Made by a program: the position numbers and the translations under genes
Assembly (NCBI GenBank): GCA_009774215.1
Contig: VSNH01000026.1
Span: forward strand, 1-30,092
Direction: 5' to 3'
Source: Lachnospiraceae bacterium
Lineage (GTDB): Bacteria > Bacillota > Clostridia > Lachnospirales > Lachnospiraceae
DNA length: 30,092 nt
In this document: positions 1-8,411 of the stretch, piece after piece
Position numbering within the stretch: the stretch's first letter is position 1
How the letters are laid out: each line of letters starts with the position of its first letter
Notes under the pieces: model-generated
What the model was told of the DNA's origin: nothing
The model's database searches: none
The model's input: only the letters and a program-made list of their open reading frames with translations

Positions 1-78
1 CTCTCAAGCATTAGAATACCAAAATCAAATGGCTCTCAAGCGATAAAACGGTGGCTCCGAAGCGTTAGAATATTCAAA
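1..78. repeat. Short degenerate repeat tract at the left edge
   Basis: Three related stretches begin with CTCTCAAGC (1-9), CTCTCAAGC (33-41) and CTCCGAAGC (55-63). The first and third continue with a TTAGAATA-like string. The spacing is uneven (32 and 22 nt). The tract is AT-richer than the gene after it, and it is in frame with the S41 peptidase gene without resembling that family. It may be the end of a longer repeat array, an insertion in the peptidase gene, or an assembly artefact. The window edge prevents a decision. Confidence 0.45.
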
Positions 79-1251
79 GTGGAACAGTGTGCGAACGACG
101 ATGCTTTTTACTACGTGTTAAAGGATTTTATCGGGGAATTTTCATTTACGGGGCATCTGGATCTCTGGGGACGGCGTTACGAAAGCGAGCTTGCGTCCGC
201 GCGGGAGTATGCAAAAGAGCCGGGGCAGGAGAAACGGTATAAACCCTATGTGGACGCGCTGGACAATTCCGTCTCCCGGAAAACCTACGCCGCCATGACG
301 GCTTATTACGGGGAAGTGGATCGTCTGACGGAGGAGAAGCGGGCGGCGGAGAACAGCGGAGGAAGCGGAGAAGAGGCAGAGGCGGGTGAAGAAGTAACGA
401 CAGCCGGAAAAGGCGGAGTCGCTGCCGGAACAAAGGGAGAGGTCTCAGAGATAGAGGAAGCGGCAGAAATGGTCGGGAACGTGACGGCTGCAGGAGCAGC
501 CGAAGAGTCCGAAGCTGCGGGGGAAGCGGTGTCCTCCAATGTGGAAACGAAGATTCTGGAGCCGGGAAAAACAGCATATGTTTACATCGATGCCTTTGAT
601 TATGAGCAGATGGAGACTGACAGCAGCGTATTACTGCCGTTTTATGAGAAAGTCAGAGACTATGAAAATCTGATTATTGATATCACAAATAATTTAGGCG
701 GCAGTATGTTATATTTTGACGAGCTTGTGGTTGCGCCGCTGACAAGGGAGACGCTGACGGTGCCCGGGTATCAGCTCTTTAAGGACGGGGAGAACAACAG
801 AGCTTTCCTGTACGTGGAGGAGGGTGTCTCGTCCGGACTGTACCAGCCGGTCAGCGAGCTTCCCACGATGCCGAAGTTAAACCGGGAGGATGCGGCGGAC
901 TGCGACTGGTTTTTGCGGGAGGACTACGCGGTGGAACCGACGGGAGACGGATTTGACGGGAAGATTTGGCTGTTGGTGAGCGAAAACAATTATTCCTCCT
1001 CCGAGTATGCGGCCATGTTCTCCAAAGCGAGCGGCTTCGCCACGCTGGTGGGTCAGACGACGAGCGGTGACGGGATCGGCACAGACCCGGCTTATCTGAT
1101 TCTGCCAAACAGCGGTCTTGTGGTGCAGTACAGTCCTATGTACGGAGTGACGGCGGACGGTGCCGGGAGCGAGGAGTGCGGAACCGAGCCGGATGTTGTG
1201 AGCCCGGAGGGGGAGAGCACGTTGGAGACGTGTCTTGGATTGATTCGTTAG
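79..1251 (+). CDS. S41-family peptidase (C-terminal processing protease-like), 5' end not resolved
   Basis: Residues 1-80 resemble the helical N-terminal part of S41-like proteins (a Cys-x-Asn-Asp-Asp stretch and a Thr-Gly-His motif). A Glu/Ala/Gly-rich low-complexity linker follows at about 85-155. The tail-protease core comes next: a beta strand ending in IDAF, then LIIDITNNLGGS, then NNYSSSEYAAMF with the presumed nucleophile Ser, then GQTTSGDGIG. Such proteins are usually secreted and begin with a signal peptide, which is absent here. The frame stays open to base 1, so the GTG at 79 is only the first possible start in the window. The true gene probably begins further left or is interrupted by the repeat tract at 1-78. 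It ends 5 nt before the convergent kinase gene. Its substrate is unknown. Confidence 0.72.
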   Translation: MEQCANDDAFYYVLKDFIGEFSFTGHLDLWGRRYESELASAREYAKEPGQEKRYKPYVDALDNSVSRKTYAAMTAYYGEVDRLTEEKRAAENSGGSGEEAEAGEEVTTAGKGGVAAGTKGEVSEIEEAAEMVGNVTAAGAAEESEAAGEAVSSNVETKILEPGKTAYVYIDAFDYEQMETDSSVLLPFYEKVRDYENLIIDITNNLGGSMLYFDELVVAPLTRETLTVPGYQLFKDGENNRAFLYVEEGVSSGLYQPVSELPTMPKLNREDAADCDWFLREDYAVEPTGDGFDGKIWLLVSENNYSSSEYAAMFSKASGFATLVGQTTSGDGIGTDPAYLILPNSGLVVQYSPMYGVTADGAGSEECGTEPDVVSPEGESTLETCLGLIR

Positions 1252-1256
1252 GGGAA

Positions 1257-3947
1257 TTAAAAAATATTTTCCTTCCTCACAAACATCAGCCCGAACGTTC
1301 CGATGCCGCAGTTGCTTGACACGGTGGCGGACGCTTTCTGCAGGACGATTTCATCAAAGGTAATATACCGTCCTACCGTCGCCACAATCTCGTCGATCTG
1401 TTTCACGCTGCAGCCCGCGTAGGTGACGAACAGAATGCGGGTGTCAATCTGTCTGCCGTGCTTAAACAGTTTTCGGATATACTGCCTGACAACCCGCTGC
1501 ATATTGCCGGATTCGATCCAGCACAGCCCAAGCCTGTTTCTGTTCATAGACAGAACAGGATGGAGATTCAGCGCGGTGCAGAGTCTGTGCACCGCGCCGC
1601 TCACCTTGCCGTTGCGGTGGAGGGTGGCGGTGCCGGGCACAAGAAAGTTGGAAAAAACCCGTTCCCTGAACTCGTCCAGCGCTTGGCAGATTTCATCCAC
1701 GGAATGTCCCTCCTCGGCCAGCCTGGCGGCGTGAAGCACCATCAAACCGTGGCCGCTGCTGATGTGGGCGGAGTCTATTACGGTGACGTTGTCGAAAGTT
1801 TTGGCCGCCTGGGTGGCATTCGGGTAAGCGCCGCTCAAGTTCGTGGTGGCGGTGATATGGATCACATGCTCCGCCTCTGCCAGTGTCTCCGCAAAGAAAT
1901 ATTCGTACTCAGACGGGTCTGCCGTGGAAGAGTGGGAGTGATTCCCCTCCTTTTGCAGATAGGCGAGCAGACTGTCGGAGGAAATCTCAAAGAGATCGCA
2001 GAAGCGCCCTTCGTTTGTGTGTACATAGCAGTACATAAGGCGAATATGGAACCGCTCGAGGAGGTCTTTTGGCAGATCGCAGATACAGTCCGCCGTGATC
2101 GCGATCTTGCGTTTGCGGGCGCTGGTGATCTGGTTCAGCCCTTCCATGTCTTCCGATTCGTTCTCATCGTCCTGTGCCATGTACTCGATCAGCGCCGGCG
2201 GCAGATATTTGAGAAGGCCTGCCTCCAGGAGCGGCGCGCTGATGGGCTTGGCCAGATAGCCGTCGAAGCCCATGCCGTGGTAGACCTGTTCCGCGTCGGA
2301 CATGACGTTGGCAGTCAGTGCGATCACGGGGGTTTTCTGGCAGAACCCCTTTGTCTGGCTGCGGATGGCGCGCAGGGTGGCAGCGCCGTCCATCTCCGGC
2401 ATCATGTGATCCATGAGAATGACATGGTAGGTGTTCTCTGCCGTCTGTTTTAAGGCCTCTTTGCCGCTCTCCGCCGTATCTACTTTTACTTTGGTGTCAC
2501 GCAGCAGCTTGACTACCACCATCAGGTTCATGGAATTGTCGTCCACCACCAGAATGCGCGCATCCGGCGCGATGAAGCTCTGTCGATAAACGGAACGCTG
2601 GTTTAACTGTTTCTGGGCGGCGAAGTTGATGACGCCGATGGGGCGCACATTGACGATGCGCTGCTTTAACTCGATGGTAAAGACAGAGCCTTTGTGATAG
2701 ACGCTGTCCACGGTAATTTTTCCGCCCATCATTTCTATCAGCTGTTTGGAAATATTGAGGCCGAGTCCCGTCCCCTCGATGTTGCGGTTGTCCGATTCAT
2801 CCACCCGCTTGAAAGAGCGGAAAAGGTCGTCCAGGCTTTCCTTGCGGATGCCCATGCCGGTGTCCTCCACCGAGATGCGCAGGAGAATCTGGTCAGCGGC
2901 AACGCGCTCCCCCTTGGCGGATAAGGTGACGGAGCCGGATTCCGTGTATTTGACTGCGTTGGTTAACATATTGGTGACCACCTGCTTGATCCGCACTTCG
3001 TCTCCGTAGAGCATGGAGGGGATGTCCGGGTCAATATCCACCTTAAATTCCAGATTTTTCTGGTGGGCCCGAATCCAGATCAGATTCACCAGATCGCTGA
3101 ACATGGAGCTGATCGCATACTGGGTCGGCACGATATCCATCTTGCCGGATTCCAGCTTCGAGAGATCGAGGATGTCGTTGATCGTGGTGAGCAGCATTTT
3201 GCTGGCATTCTGGATGTTGATGGCGTTCTCTGCAATCTCGTCGGAGATATCTTCCCGGAGAATCATTTCATTTAAGCCGATGATCGTGTTGATGGGCGTG
3301 CGGATCTCGTGACTCATGTTGGCGAAGAAGGTATCTTTTGAGCGGGCGATCTGCTCCACCTCCCGCTTCTGTTCCTCAGCAACCTGCTTTTCCTGCTCGT
3401 AGGTTCTGCTCTGGATTTTTAGGAGGATGCCGATGAACAGGCTTACGCATATCAGTGCGAAAAAGGAGTCGGAAAAGCTGTAAAACCGGGTGGATTCCGG
3501 CACCAGTTCCGGGCGGTAGTAGGCGAACAGATAAGTGCCCAGAAATGCGAGGAGGGAGAGCGTTATGGCGATCCAAAAGTCCCGCCCCTCAAACAGAAGG
3601 AAAATATAAACCAGCCCGAGCACAAACCAGACCGGCATACCGCTCTCGGTGCCGCCGCTGTTGATAAAGAGCATGGGAAAAAAAACTACATTGGTGCCGA
3701 TGGCGAGAAGCCAGGAAGCCTTTTTGCTGTCGCCCTGTGTCAGAGTCATGCGGATGGAGAGGCCGGAAATCGCACATATCGGCACGAGAGAATACAGCAC
3801 GCTGAGGTCGGCGCCCGGAAGAACGAGGACAATGCCGATCACGGAGGAGGCGAACACCAGGAGCATGATCATTCGGTTGATTCTCTCTTTGAAAGTAAGA
3901 TGCCCGGGAAAAAGGGCTTTCATAAATCGGTTCCATCTTTTCAGCAT
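1257..3947 (-). CDS. Hybrid histidine kinase-receiver fused to a C-terminal DegV fatty-acid-binding domain
   Basis: The 896-residue protein has four parts. (1) About six membrane segments lie between residues 27 and 177. (2) A kinase core follows: HisKA at 203-270 with the phospho-acceptor His213 in the MSHEIRTP motif, and an HATPase at 315-430 with the N-box around Asn327, DTGMG at 362-366 and GTGLGL at 392-397. (3) A receiver at 463-585 has Asp469/Asp470, phospho-acceptor Asp513 and Lys567. (4) After a charged linker, residues 613-896 form a full-length DegV domain: the opening KIAITADCICDLP, the TTNLSG lipid-pocket motif near 701, IDSAHISSGHG near 724, and a conserved end near CGIGTFG. DegV/FakB proteins bind fatty acids, so ligand-linked signalling is inferred. 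The gene follows the HPt kinase by 3 nt, so translation is probably coupled. It has no HPt domain and may rely on the neighbour's. Confidence 0.93.
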   Translation of the reverse strand: MLKRWNRFMKALFPGHLTFKERINRMIMLLVFASSVIGIVLVLPGADLSVLYSLVPICAISGLSIRMTLTQGDSKKASWLLAIGTNVVFFPMLFINSGGTESGMPVWFVLGLVYIFLLFEGRDFWIAITLSLLAFLGTYLFAYYRPELVPESTRFYSFSDSFFALICVSLFIGILLKIQSRTYEQEKQVAEEQKREVEQIARSKDTFFANMSHEIRTPINTIIGLNEMILREDISDEIAENAINIQNASKMLLTTINDILDLSKLESGKMDIVPTQYAISSMFSDLVNLIWIRAHQKNLEFKVDIDPDIPSMLYGDEVRIKQVVTNMLTNAVKYTESGSVTLSAKGERVAADQILLRISVEDTGMGIRKESLDDLFRSFKRVDESDNRNIEGTGLGLNISKQLIEMMGGKITVDSVYHKGSVFTIELKQRIVNVRPIGVINFAAQKQLNQRSVYRQSFIAPDARILVVDDNSMNLMVVVKLLRDTKVKVDTAESGKEALKQTAENTYHVILMDHMMPEMDGAATLRAIRSQTKGFCQKTPVIALTANVMSDAEQVYHGMGFDGYLAKPISAPLLEAGLLKYLPPALIEYMAQDDENESEDMEGLNQITSARKRKIAITADCICDLPKDLLERFHIRLMYCYVHTNEGRFCDLFEISSDSLLAYLQKEGNHSHSSTADPSEYEYFFAETLAEAEHVIHITATTNLSGAYPNATQAAKTFDNVTVIDSAHISSGHGLMVLHAARLAEEGHSVDEICQALDEFRERVFSNFLVPGTATLHRNGKVSGAVHRLCTALNLHPVLSMNRNRLGLCWIESGNMQRVVRQYIRKLFKHGRQIDTRILFVTYAGCSVKQIDEIVATVGRYITFDEIVLQKASATVSSNCGIGTFGLMFVRKENIF

Positions 3948-3950
3948 ACG

Positions 3951-6779
3951 TCAGTTACCCATCCTTTCCAGAACCTCGGATGCGCCGAGAAAATCAAAAT
4001 CCTGTGTCAGCTCCCGCAGTTCATCGGCCAGCCCGGCCAGGGAAGCGCCTCCACGGCTGTACCCGGCAAGCCGGTCAAGCAGCTCCGAAAGCCCCTCGCT
4101 CTCAAAAGCCGACAGTTTTTCCGCAATCTCCGCGATCAGCCCGGACAGAGCCGACTCGTCCTCTGTGCCGGCGGGGGCGGTCGTGGACGTGCCGGAGTCC
4201 GGCGCGGTTGTGCTTTCCGCCCGGACAGCGCTCTTTGCGCCGGGATAGACAAAAACGTTTCCATCCAGCGCATCTAACAGGCGGTCGTGGTTTTCCATCA
4301 TCGCCTCGTGCTGCTCCAGAATATATTCGATCCGGTTTTCCTTGCCGGCCATTTCCAGTTTTTTTGCCATCTCCGACAATTTGTCCGCGCCGATGCCCTT
4401 GGCGTTTCCTTTCAGTGCATGGACGCAGATTACATAGTTTTTCCAGTCCTGTTCTTTAAAATACCGGGCCAGATTGTCCCGGCGCTTTTGGCCCTCCGCG
4501 TGGAAGATGGCGACAATTTCACGGAAGCCCTCCTCGTCGCCGCAGTAGGCGAGGGCCTGCTCGATATCGATCCCTGCCCGGGCCAGATGAAGCCGTCCGT
4601 CTGCGTCCGTCATATTCTCCGCGCTTTTTGGGGCTGTCGTTTCCTCTACGTTTTTTCCGGCCGCAGTCATCCGTCCGTCCGCTTCCTCGTCCTCCTCCAC
4701 GGGAATCTGCATCTGGGAAGGAAGATAGCGGCGCAGAATGCGCTCCAATACGCTCAGCTCAATGGGCTTGGCGATAAAGTCGTTGAAGCCTTCCGAGATA
4801 AACATTTCACGGGCGCCGCCGATGGCGTTGGCGGTAAAGGCGATGACGGGGAGGGACTGATAATACATGCCCGGTTTCTGGCGGAGTTTGTGCAGCGTCT
4901 CCACGCCGTCCATCTCCGGCATCATGTGATCCAGAAAGACGCAGTCAAAATTCGGCGCATTCAGTTTTTCCAATGCCTCCTGCCCGCTGCTCGCCATGGT
5001 GACCTTGAGCCGGTAGGGGAGGAGAAGCCTGGCCATAACCTTCAGGTTCATGGCGTTGTCGTCTACCACCAGCACACTTGCCTGCGGCGCAATAAATTTA
5101 TTATGTAAACTAGAATGCTGATCCTCACCGTAAAGAATTTTCTGGCCGTTAAAGACGGCGGCGATGGACAGCACCGTAAAAGGCTTGTAAATGCGCAGCA
5201 TATTTCCCGGTGCAGACAGTTCCCGGTCGTAGTCCAAAAGCAGAACCACGGTTTTCTCAGTGCAGAGCCTGTCAAAGAAGCCGCGGTCTTCGTCGTACTC
5301 TTCCCAGCCAATAAAGATGTGGGTGTAGGCTTCGCGCTCCATCCGGCGTTTCAGCTCGGGGAGATTTCGGCAGATGCGGAAGGGGAAGCCGAACTGGCCG
5401 GCCATGTGTCGGATGCAGTTTTCATAGCCTTCCCGCACCACGGTGTAATCGTATTTATCCAGATTGATGTAGCAGGCCGCAAAGAGATTGTTTTTGTCCC
5501 TGATGGACACGATGGGCGTCTCGTCCAGAACCTTCTGCGGTACCGTGAACTGAAACCGGCTGCCCGTGCCGGGTTCGCTCTCCACCGTCAGAAAGCCGCC
5601 CATGCCGCGCACGAGAGCCTGCGTGATGGCAAGTCCCAGACCCACGCCGCCGGCCTCCCGGTTTCTTTTGGTGTTGACCTGACTGAAGCTGGTGAAAATC
5701 TTTTCCATATCGGCGCGGTCGATGCCGATGCCGGAATCCCTGACGCTGACCTGCAGATTGATGCCGTATTCCTCTTTGCGGCTTGTGATGCGCAGGATCA
5801 CACCGCCCTCCTTTGTGAATTTGATGGCGTTGCCGAGAAGATTCATGACAATGCGCCGGAATTTCTGCTCATCGCCCAGAAGATTGCTGGGGAGATCCGC
5901 GTCGCAGTCCACAATCAGCTCAAGATGCCTGCCGTTATCCATGGTCATTGCCATATTGATGATGTCGGTGATGGTGGAGGTGATGTTGTAGCTTTCCTCC
6001 GCAAGTTCCATCCGGCCCGTCTCCAGCTCCGAAAAGTCCAGAATGTTGCTGACTGTGGAGAGCAGGTTCCTTCCGGCGGTCTGGATGTCCACCACGTCCC
6101 GACGCACATTTAGGGGCAGATCTTCCTGTAAAATGGCCTCGCTCATGCCGCAGACCGCGTTGATGGGGGTGCGGATCTCGTGGGAGACATTGACAAGAAA
6201 ATCATTTTTGCTGCGCTCCGCGATTTCCAGTTCATGGATTTTTTCTATCAGAAGCTCGTTTGCTTCCTGTCTGTTTTTCTGGATAATCCAGATGACGGCG
6301 GAAACCATGCAGACGGAGAGAAATTGAACGGACAGCCGGAGAATTTCCTGAACAGAGTCCGCAGTGATCGTTTTTGCGATAAAACCGTGATACAGAAAGA
6401 GGAAAAAGGGGACGACGATCCCGGGATAGAGAATCTGGCGGATATTAAATATGCTGAGCAGGACGATCACGCCTGTCATGGTGACCAGCATGGCGGAAAA
6501 GCCGTCCGTAAACAGGGCATAGAGAATAAACTCAGCCCAGCATGCGATGCTGATAAAACTGGCCCGGCGGGGATGATCCCAGCATTCCCGGAAATAGATA
6601 AACCAGCCGGAAACCGTCGGGACAAAGAGCAGCTCCCGGATATAGATGCTCCAGCCGGAGAACAGCCCGGTGGCAAACGAGGCCGCCGTGTAGAGGCTTA
6701 AGACAATGAGCACGATGCGCTCCAGCCTCCTTTCGGTTTGTTCTGTTTTTACCTGTATATTGTCCAAGACGGTCAACAC
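3951..6779 (-). CDS. Hybrid sensor histidine kinase with pseudo-receiver, receiver and HPt domains
   Basis: The 942-residue membrane kinase has about six hydrophobic segments at 21-168. HisKA follows at 188-258 with His200 in VSHEIRTP, then an HATPase at 300-415 (N-box around Asn313-Asn317, DSGIG at 348-352, GVGLGL at 378-383). Residues 430-545 look like a receiver fold that lacks the Asp pair and phospho-Asp. A canonical receiver follows at 567-688 (Asp573/Asp574, Asp617, Lys671). An HPt domain follows at about 730-840 with His787 in HALKG. The C-terminal 100 residues are an Ala/Thr/Ser-rich linker plus a predicted helical segment. The signal is unknown, since the sensor is only the membrane domain. 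The gene is co-directional with the HD-GYP regulator upstream (255-nt hairpin-rich gap) and the DegV kinase downstream (3-nt gap). The HPt could serve both kinases. Confidence 0.93.
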   Translation of the reverse strand: MLTVLDNIQVKTEQTERRLERIVLIVLSLYTAASFATGLFSGWSIYIRELLFVPTVSGWFIYFRECWDHPRRASFISIACWAEFILYALFTDGFSAMLVTMTGVIVLLSIFNIRQILYPGIVVPFFLFLYHGFIAKTITADSVQEILRLSVQFLSVCMVSAVIWIIQKNRQEANELLIEKIHELEIAERSKNDFLVNVSHEIRTPINAVCGMSEAILQEDLPLNVRRDVVDIQTAGRNLLSTVSNILDFSELETGRMELAEESYNITSTITDIINMAMTMDNGRHLELIVDCDADLPSNLLGDEQKFRRIVMNLLGNAIKFTKEGGVILRITSRKEEYGINLQVSVRDSGIGIDRADMEKIFTSFSQVNTKRNREAGGVGLGLAITQALVRGMGGFLTVESEPGTGSRFQFTVPQKVLDETPIVSIRDKNNLFAACYINLDKYDYTVVREGYENCIRHMAGQFGFPFRICRNLPELKRRMEREAYTHIFIGWEEYDEDRGFFDRLCTEKTVVLLLDYDRELSAPGNMLRIYKPFTVLSIAAVFNGQKILYGEDQHSSLHNKFIAPQASVLVVDDNAMNLKVMARLLLPYRLKVTMASSGQEALEKLNAPNFDCVFLDHMMPEMDGVETLHKLRQKPGMYYQSLPVIAFTANAIGGAREMFISEGFNDFIAKPIELSVLERILRRYLPSQMQIPVEEDEEADGRMTAAGKNVEETTAPKSAENMTDADGRLHLARAGIDIEQALAYCGDEEGFREIVAIFHAEGQKRRDNLARYFKEQDWKNYVICVHALKGNAKGIGADKLSEMAKKLEMAGKENRIEYILEQHEAMMENHDRLLDALDGNVFVYPGAKSAVRAESTTAPDSGTSTTAPAGTEDESALSGLIAEIAEKLSAFESEGLSELLDRLAGYSRGGASLAGLADELRELTQDFDFLGASEVLERMGN

Positions 6780-6785
6780 TCCTTT

Positions 6786-6900
6786 CCCGGCGTGAGAAGA
6801 ACCTTTAGCCGCTCACAGCAAAGGCTGTTTTGCGGAGAAGTTCTAAAGCTCACGCGGGAGAATGCCTGAAATGCGGCATTCTCCAAATTGGTTTGTGACA
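6786..6900. repeat. Structured intergenic element, copy 1 (branched palindrome plus core hairpin)
   Basis: An outer stem GCGTGAG (6790-6796) pairs with CTCACGC (6848-6854). Inside it AGAAC pairs with GTTCT, and CAGC pairs with GCTG around AAAG. The core hairpin at 6857-6884 follows, with 10-bp arms GGAGAATGCC and GGCATTCTCC around an 8-nt loop. The core is identical over 28 nt to the one at 12295-12322. The element lies between the HD-GYP and HPt-kinase genes. Confidence 0.85.
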
Positions 6901-7033
6901 CGATTGTTAGGGAAACGCTGATTAAAGCGTTTCCCGCACCGGATTTGCGCCGCGAAGCGGCACTTCCTTTGCAAATCCGTGTGCATCCGCCGGAGGCTCT
7001 AAGGAAGCGCTGATTTAATCAGCGCTTCCTTAG
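6901..7033. repeat. Tandem hairpins ending in a 16-bp perfect palindrome
   Basis: Three more inverted repeats follow copy 1 directly. The first is GGGAAACGCT (6910-6919) with AGCGTTTCCC (6926-6935). The second is GGATTTGC (6941-6948) with GCAAATCC (6971-6978), enclosing GCCGC-GAA-GCGGC. The third is a perfect 16-bp stem with a 3-nt loop: CTAAGGAAGCGCTGAT at 6999-7014 pairs with 7018-7033. The last one starts 1 nt beyond the HD-GYP stop codon, so it should act as a strong 3'-end structure for that gene. No U-run follows it in the direction of transcription, so it may be a stabiliser or processing site rather than a standard terminator. Confidence 0.8.
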
Positions 7034-7034
7034 A

Positions 7035-8108
7035 TTATGCATCTGTAATATGGAGCATCTCTTTCAACTGCGGCAGCATGTCCATAAACACGTCCAGAAT
7101 CACAGGGTCAAACTGTGTGCCGCGGCCCTCCGACATAATCTGCATGATCCGTTCGATGGGTCTGACCGGCGGTTTGTAGCACCGTTCTTCGTAGAGTGCG
7201 TCAAATACGTCCGCCACGGCCATGATCCGCGCCGAGAGCGGGATGTTTGTCTCAGTCAGTCCTGTCGGATATCCCGTGCCGTCCCATCGTTCGTGATGGT
7301 AGAGGGCGATATCTTCCACCAGCCGTACATAGTGCTCGTCCTCGAGATCACCGATGATGGTCTGGATGATTTTTCGGCTGTGGGTGGTGTGCAGTTTCAT
7401 CGTCTCAAACTCGTCCGGGGTCAGCTTCCCCGGCTTTTGCAAAATGGCGTCGGGGATTTTAATTTTCCCCACGTCGTGCAGGGGTGCGGCCTTGCAGAGA
7501 TCCTCGATATAGGAAGGGGTAAGTTCCTCTGTGTACAGCCCTCTGGCAAGCAGCTCATTGGCGATCATGCCGACATAGGTCTGGGTATTTTTCACATGCT
7601 TTCCGGTGCTGCCGTCGCGGCTCTCGATCAGGTTGGCCATACCGATAATGACCGAATCCTGAATCCGCCCGAAGCGCATGGAGTCCTCCATGATTTTCTG
7701 AGCCTGGATGTTCACCATGGTTTCCAGCTTGTGGCGGTACTGGTCAAGCTCGATGGTCTTGCTCACGCGGCTTAAAAGAATGTCCGGCACAAAAGGTTTC
7801 GTCACGAAATCCATAGCGCCCATCTGGAAGCATTTGATCTCCGTTTCCGCCAGAGAGTCCGCCGTCAGGAAAATAACGGGAATGGATTCGGTATGTATAT
7901 TGGAACGAAGCTTTTCCATTACCTCGAAACCGTCCATCTCCGGCATGTTGATATCCAAAAGGATCAGGTCGGGACGGTGCGTCTCCAGATATTTGAGAGC
8001 CGCTTCCCCGGAGCCCGCGGCGGCGATACGGTACTGCGGGCCGAGAATCCGCTGGGCAAGCGACAGATTGGTTTTGTCATCGTCCACCACGAGAATCACA
8101 TTTTTCAT
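7035..8108 (-). CDS. Response regulator with HD-GYP phosphodiesterase output
   Basis: An N-terminal receiver (residues 1-120) has Asp9/Asp10, phospho-acceptor Asp52 in LLDINMPEMDG and Lys104. A helical linker and an HD-GYP domain follow (about 145-350), with the HD pair at 211-212 in HDVGKIKIPD, HHERWDGTGYP at 271-281 and later conserved ADVFDALYEERCYK. Proteins of this RpfG-like type usually hydrolyse cyclic di-GMP when the receiver is phosphorylated, and the metal-binding residues look intact. It has no DNA-binding domain. Two hybrid kinases follow on the same strand, and the HPt of the first is an obvious candidate phosphodonor; that pairing is inferred. The ATG follows an AAAGGGAG ribosome binding site. 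Confidence 0.93.
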   Translation of the reverse strand: MKNVILVVDDDKTNLSLAQRILGPQYRIAAAGSGEAALKYLETHRPDLILLDINMPEMDGFEVMEKLRSNIHTESIPVIFLTADSLAETEIKCFQMGAMDFVTKPFVPDILLSRVSKTIELDQYRHKLETMVNIQAQKIMEDSMRFGRIQDSVIIGMANLIESRDGSTGKHVKNTQTYVGMIANELLARGLYTEELTPSYIEDLCKAAPLHDVGKIKIPDAILQKPGKLTPDEFETMKLHTTHSRKIIQTIIGDLEDEHYVRLVEDIALYHHERWDGTGYPTGLTETNIPLSARIMAVADVFDALYEERCYKPPVRPIERIMQIMSEGRGTQFDPVILDVFMDMLPQLKEMLHITDA

Positions 8109-8274
8109 ACGGAATACTCCCTTTTGCGGTCAAATAAGTTACTTTTTTACATTGTAAAACAATCCCGGTATAAAATCAAGGAACCGAAAATGCGAAAAAG
8201 CCGAAGGCTAGAAAGATAAAAGTCCGTGAGAACATGTAAAGGTTGTACGGGAAGATATTAACAGGGGGAAGGGT

Positions 8275-8304
8275 TTGCCTAACGTTGGGAATCTGTGGTA
8301 TGAT
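8275..8304 (+). promoter_or_regulatory. Probable sigma-A promoter for the Suv3-like helicase
   Basis: TTGCCT (8275-8280), an 18-nt spacer and TATGAT (8299-8304) precede the helicase by about 105 nt. The -10 is strong and the -35 matches 4 of 6 positions. A core-type hairpin (8315-8340) would lie in the transcribed leader. Confidence 0.5.
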
Positions 8305-8314
8305 AGAAACAAAT

Positions 8315-8341
8315 GAGAGTGCCCGAAACGCGGCATTCTCC
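8315..8341. repeat. Structured intergenic element, copy 2 (core hairpin only, diverged)
   Basis: GAGAGTGCC (8315-8323) pairs with GGCATTCTC (8332-8340), with one G-T wobble. This is the core hairpin of the family without its branched left part. It sits between the putative helicase promoter and the helicase start, so it is expected in the helicase mRNA leader. Confidence 0.7.
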
Positions 8342-8411
8342 GCGCGGATTGGCACGAAAATATATTATGTAAACCAAGGAACACGAATTGCAGATAATAA
8401 GCAGAGGTAAC

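Noticed and set aside
1458..2453. Long plus-strand open frame (331 codons) opposite the DegV kinase
   Set aside because: It is antisense to well-conserved receiver and DegV sequence, has no recognisable domain or ribosome binding site, and reflects the GC-rich third positions of the real gene.
5115..6113. Plus-strand open frame (332 codons) opposite the HPt kinase
   Set aside because: Antisense to conserved kinase motifs, with a biased composition typical of a complementary-strand shadow.
6786..7033. Hairpin array as a CRISPR array
   Set aside because: The hairpins differ from one another, there is no regular repeat-spacer pattern, and no cas gene is present.
8388..8411. TTG start for the helicase
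   Set aside because: No ribosome binding site; the ATG at 8412 has AGAGGT at good spacing.
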